The translations under genes and the position numbers were made by a program. The notes beneath the pieces were generated by a model. That model was not told where the DNA came from. It saw nothing but the letters and a program-made list of their open reading frames with translations, and ran no database searches. This document shows positions 6,187 through 8,152 of a stretch of 8,152 nucleotides of DNA, piece after piece (position 1 is the stretch's first letter; every line of letters starts with the position of its first letter). Origin of the DNA: CAYXVB01 sp964467785 (GTDB lineage: Bacteria; Bdellovibrionota; UBA1018); assembly GCA_964467785.1 (NCBI GenBank), contig CAYXVB010000164.1, positions 1 to 8,152 on the forward strand, read 5' to 3'.

Positions 6187-8152
6187 ATGATCATGAAAAC
6201 TCCCGCCGCGCCGTCGTCCACCCGCTCTTCAGGCCATTCTTCTGGCAGCCCCGGCTTGGAGCTGTCGATCGAGGGAATGACCTGCGCCTCCTGCGTCCGA
6301 CACGTCGAAAAAGCCCTCAAAGCAGTACCGGGAGTGGAGTCGGCGGCAGTCAACCTCGCGACCGAGCGCGCCAACATCCAATTGAACGGCGAAGTGCCCG
6401 CCCACCAGCTCGTCGCCGCGGTCCAAGCGGCGGGATACGAAGCGCGGATCCTCGACGCCGCCGGCGACGCAGGCTCCCCAAGCGACGACGAGCGCTCCAA
6501 TCGCTACAATCCCCTGTGGAAGGTGGTTGGAGCGGCGCTCGTTTCGCTGCCCTTGGCGGCGCCCATGGCGCTCGCGCCCTTCGGCGAAGCGCTGATGCAC
6601 GCACTCATGCCGGGTCCCATCCTGCAGCTCGCGCTCGCCAGCGTGGTCCAGTTTTACTTTGGCGGACGCTTTTACCGCGCGGGCTGGAAGGCGCTGCGCT
6701 CGGGGTCGGCCAATATGGACGTGCTGGTTGCTCTGGGTACTTCCGCCGCCTATGGACTGAGCGCCTATCACGTTTACACCGGCGACGGCGTCGCGGGCGC
6801 GGCTCCCCTGTACTTTGAAAGCTCCGCCGTGGTGATCACCCTCGTACTGCTGGGCAAATGGCTCGAAGCGCGCGCCAAACGGCAGACCACTGACGCCATC
6901 CGTGCGCTCCAGTCCTATCGTCCCGAACGTGCGCGGCTGCGCGTCCCAATGAGCGGCGCCGGCACCGATACGAAATACGAAGACCGCGACGTCCCGGTCA
7001 GCCAGCTCAAAATTGGCGACCTCGTCGTCGTGCGTCCCGGCGAACGAATTGCGGTCGACGGCGAGATTGTCGAAGGCCGCAGCCTGATCGACGAGTCGCT
7101 GATCACCGGCGAAAGCCTGCCCGTGGAACGCGCCGCCGGCGAACCCGTGATCGAAGGCTCCCTCAACGGCGAGGCGCTGCTCGTGATTCGCACGGGCGCC
7201 GTGGGCCAAGACAGCATGATCGCGCGGATCATCCGCATGGTGGAGAACGCTCAGGCCGGAAAAGCACCGATCCAGCGCCTGGTGGACCGCGTGAGCGAGG
7301 TTTTCGTCCCCGCGGTGCTCGGCATCGCGGCGTTTACGCTTTTAGTCTGGGGACTGGTCAGCGGGGACTGGGAGACGGCGATCATCAACGGCGTCGCCGT
7401 GCTCGTGATCGCCTGCCCGTGTGCGCTTGGGCTTGCAACCCCCACTGCGATCATGGTGGGCACTGGGATCGCCGCTCGACACGGCATTCTCATCAAAGAT
7501 GCCGAAGCCCTCGAGATCACTCATTCCGTGCGCACGGTCGCCTTTGACAAAACCGGCACGCTGACCCGCGGCCAGCCCGCGCTGACAAGTTTTACCGCAG
7601 TCGAACACCGCGACGAGCTGGACACGCTCCGTCTCGCGGCGGCCATGCAATCCGGCAGCGAGCATCCGCTCGCCCGCGCCGTCCTTGAAGCAGCCACCGC
7701 GCGCGGCATCTCCGGCGGAGCCCTCCCCGCGGTCGCCGACGCACGCCTGGTCACCGGCACGCAAGGACGCGGCCTGACCGCCACTATCGGAGGACGGCAT
7801 TATACCCTCGGCAATCGTCGATTGATGGAAGAGAAGGGCGTCGATCTCAAGGCATTTGGGGCGCAAGCGACGGAGGCTGAAAAGCGCGGCGAGTCGATCT
7901 CATGGCTTGCCGAAGGCTCGAAGGCCATCGCGATACTCACTTTCAGCGACCGGATCAAGGATAACGCGCTCGAGGCCGTCCGCGAACTGCACGCCCTGGG
8001 CGTACGCACCGTCATGCTCACAGGCGACCACCGCGCCGCGGCCGCGGCGGTGGCCGAACCGCTCGGGATCGACGAGGTCCGGCACGACATCCTGCCCCAA
8101 GACAAAGCCCAGGCCGTGGCCGAGCTACGCGCGCGAGGCGAGATCGTCGCGA
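6187..8152 (+). CDS. copA: CopA, Cu(I)-exporting P1B-type ATPase, 3'-partial
   Basis: An inner-membrane ATPase pumping cytosolic Cu(I) to the periplasm. The frame is open to the right edge (655 full codons). Seen in order, counting from ATG 6187: one N-terminal HMA domain with GMTCASC (30-36), TM1 from about 111, TM3 from about 177, TM4 about 211-232, the actuator motif TGES (307-310), TM5 about 372-393, the TM6 metal site CPC (410-412), the phosphorylation site DKTGT (Asp454), the nucleotide-binding HP pair (493-494) and the hinge TGD (612-614). The window ends a few residues before the expected GDGxND. The TM7/TM8 residues that define Cu(I) specificity are outside, so copper is inferred from the CueR operator, CopZ and CPC/HMA. 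The start is uncertain. ATG 6187 sits where transcription should begin, ATG 6193 has AAGGG at 7-nt spacing but that site may not be transcribed, and TTG 6256 would begin directly at the HMA domain. Residues 1-24 are not conserved family sequence. Confidence 0.95.
   Translation, partial: MIMKTPAAPSSTRSSGHSSGSPGLELSIEGMTCASCVRHVEKALKAVPGVESAAVNLATERANIQLNGEVPAHQLVAAVQAAGYEARILDAAGDAGSPSDDERSNRYNPLWKVVGAALVSLPLAAPMALAPFGEALMHALMPGPILQLALASVVQFYFGGRFYRAGWKALRSGSANMDVLVALGTSAAYGLSAYHVYTGDGVAGAAPLYFESSAVVITLVLLGKWLEARAKRQTTDAIRALQSYRPERARLRVPMSGAGTDTKYEDRDVPVSQLKIGDLVVVRPGERIAVDGEIVEGRSLIDESLITGESLPVERAAGEPVIEGSLNGEALLVIRTGAVGQDSMIARIIRMVENAQAGKAPIQRLVDRVSEVFVPAVLGIAAFTLLVWGLVSGDWETAIINGVAVLVIACPCALGLATPTAIMVGTGIAARHGILIKDAEALEITHSVRTVAFDKTGTLTRGQPALTSFTAVEHRDELDTLRLAAAMQSGSEHPLARAVLEAATARGISGGALPAVADARLVTGTQGRGLTATIGGRHYTLGNRRLMEEKGVDLKAFGAQATEAEKRGESISWLAEGSKAIAILTFSDRIKDNALEAVRELHALGVRTVMLTGDHRAAAAAVAEPLGIDEVRHDILPQDKAQAVAELRARGEIVA

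Noticed and set aside
6229..7209. Long open frame of 326 codons on the strand opposite copA
   Set aside because: It lies wholly antisense to the clear CopA frame. The product is rich in Gly, Ala, Arg, His and Asp with no recognisable domain, as expected for a shadow frame in GC-rich DNA.
8100..8152. CopA lacking the GDGxND hinge motif and TM7/TM8
   Set aside because: The window simply ends a few residues before the expected motif; this is no evidence of truncation in the organism.

Overview
The window is a GC-rich stretch, probably from a proteobacterium. That call rests on the recognisable Fur box, the CueR-type promoters with 19-bp spacers, and the types of CusA, FeoAB, CopZ and CopA present. 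I cannot name a genus. A 100-N run shows that this is a draft or metagenome scaffold. Nearly all of it is one metal-homeostasis neighbourhood. I see no transposon, phage, CRISPR or defence gene and no RNA gene.

Layout. 1-2960 (+) is a heavy-metal RND efflux pump of the CusA type, lacking its first ~90 residues off the left edge. 2961-3117 is intergenic. It holds a striking long inverted repeat (2971-3027) and a promoter overlapped by a Fur box (3085-3103). 3118-5294 (+) is feoA-feoB, overlapping by ATGA, for ferrous iron uptake. On the minus strand, convergent with feoB, lies a DOMON-like protein gene (5820-5339) interrupted by the assembly gap 5447-5546. Upstream of it, in the same direction, is copZ (6068-5862). 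From 6069 to 6186 is a compact divergent control region with two CueR-type operator/promoters, one driving copZ leftward and one driving copA rightward. 6187 to the right edge is copA, a Cu(I) P1B-type ATPase cut off just before its GDGxND motif.

How the genes work together. CopZ would bind cytosolic Cu(I) and CopA would export it to the periplasm. A CusA-type pump, if its substrate is Cu/Ag, would expel it across the outer membrane. Feo imports Fe(II) under Fur control. The cueR gene and the CusB/CusC partners are not in the window; the latter would be expected upstream of position 1.

The most notable points are regulatory. The divergent copZ/copA pair is controlled by two near-identical operators. 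The best-placed promoters of feoA and copA would start transcription at or within a base or two of the ATG, which predicts leaderless mRNAs, whereas copZ has an ordinary Shine-Dalgarno. The DOMON-like gene may be a copper-regulon member through the copZ promoter. I found no clearly new system; most of the content is recognisable metal homeostasis.
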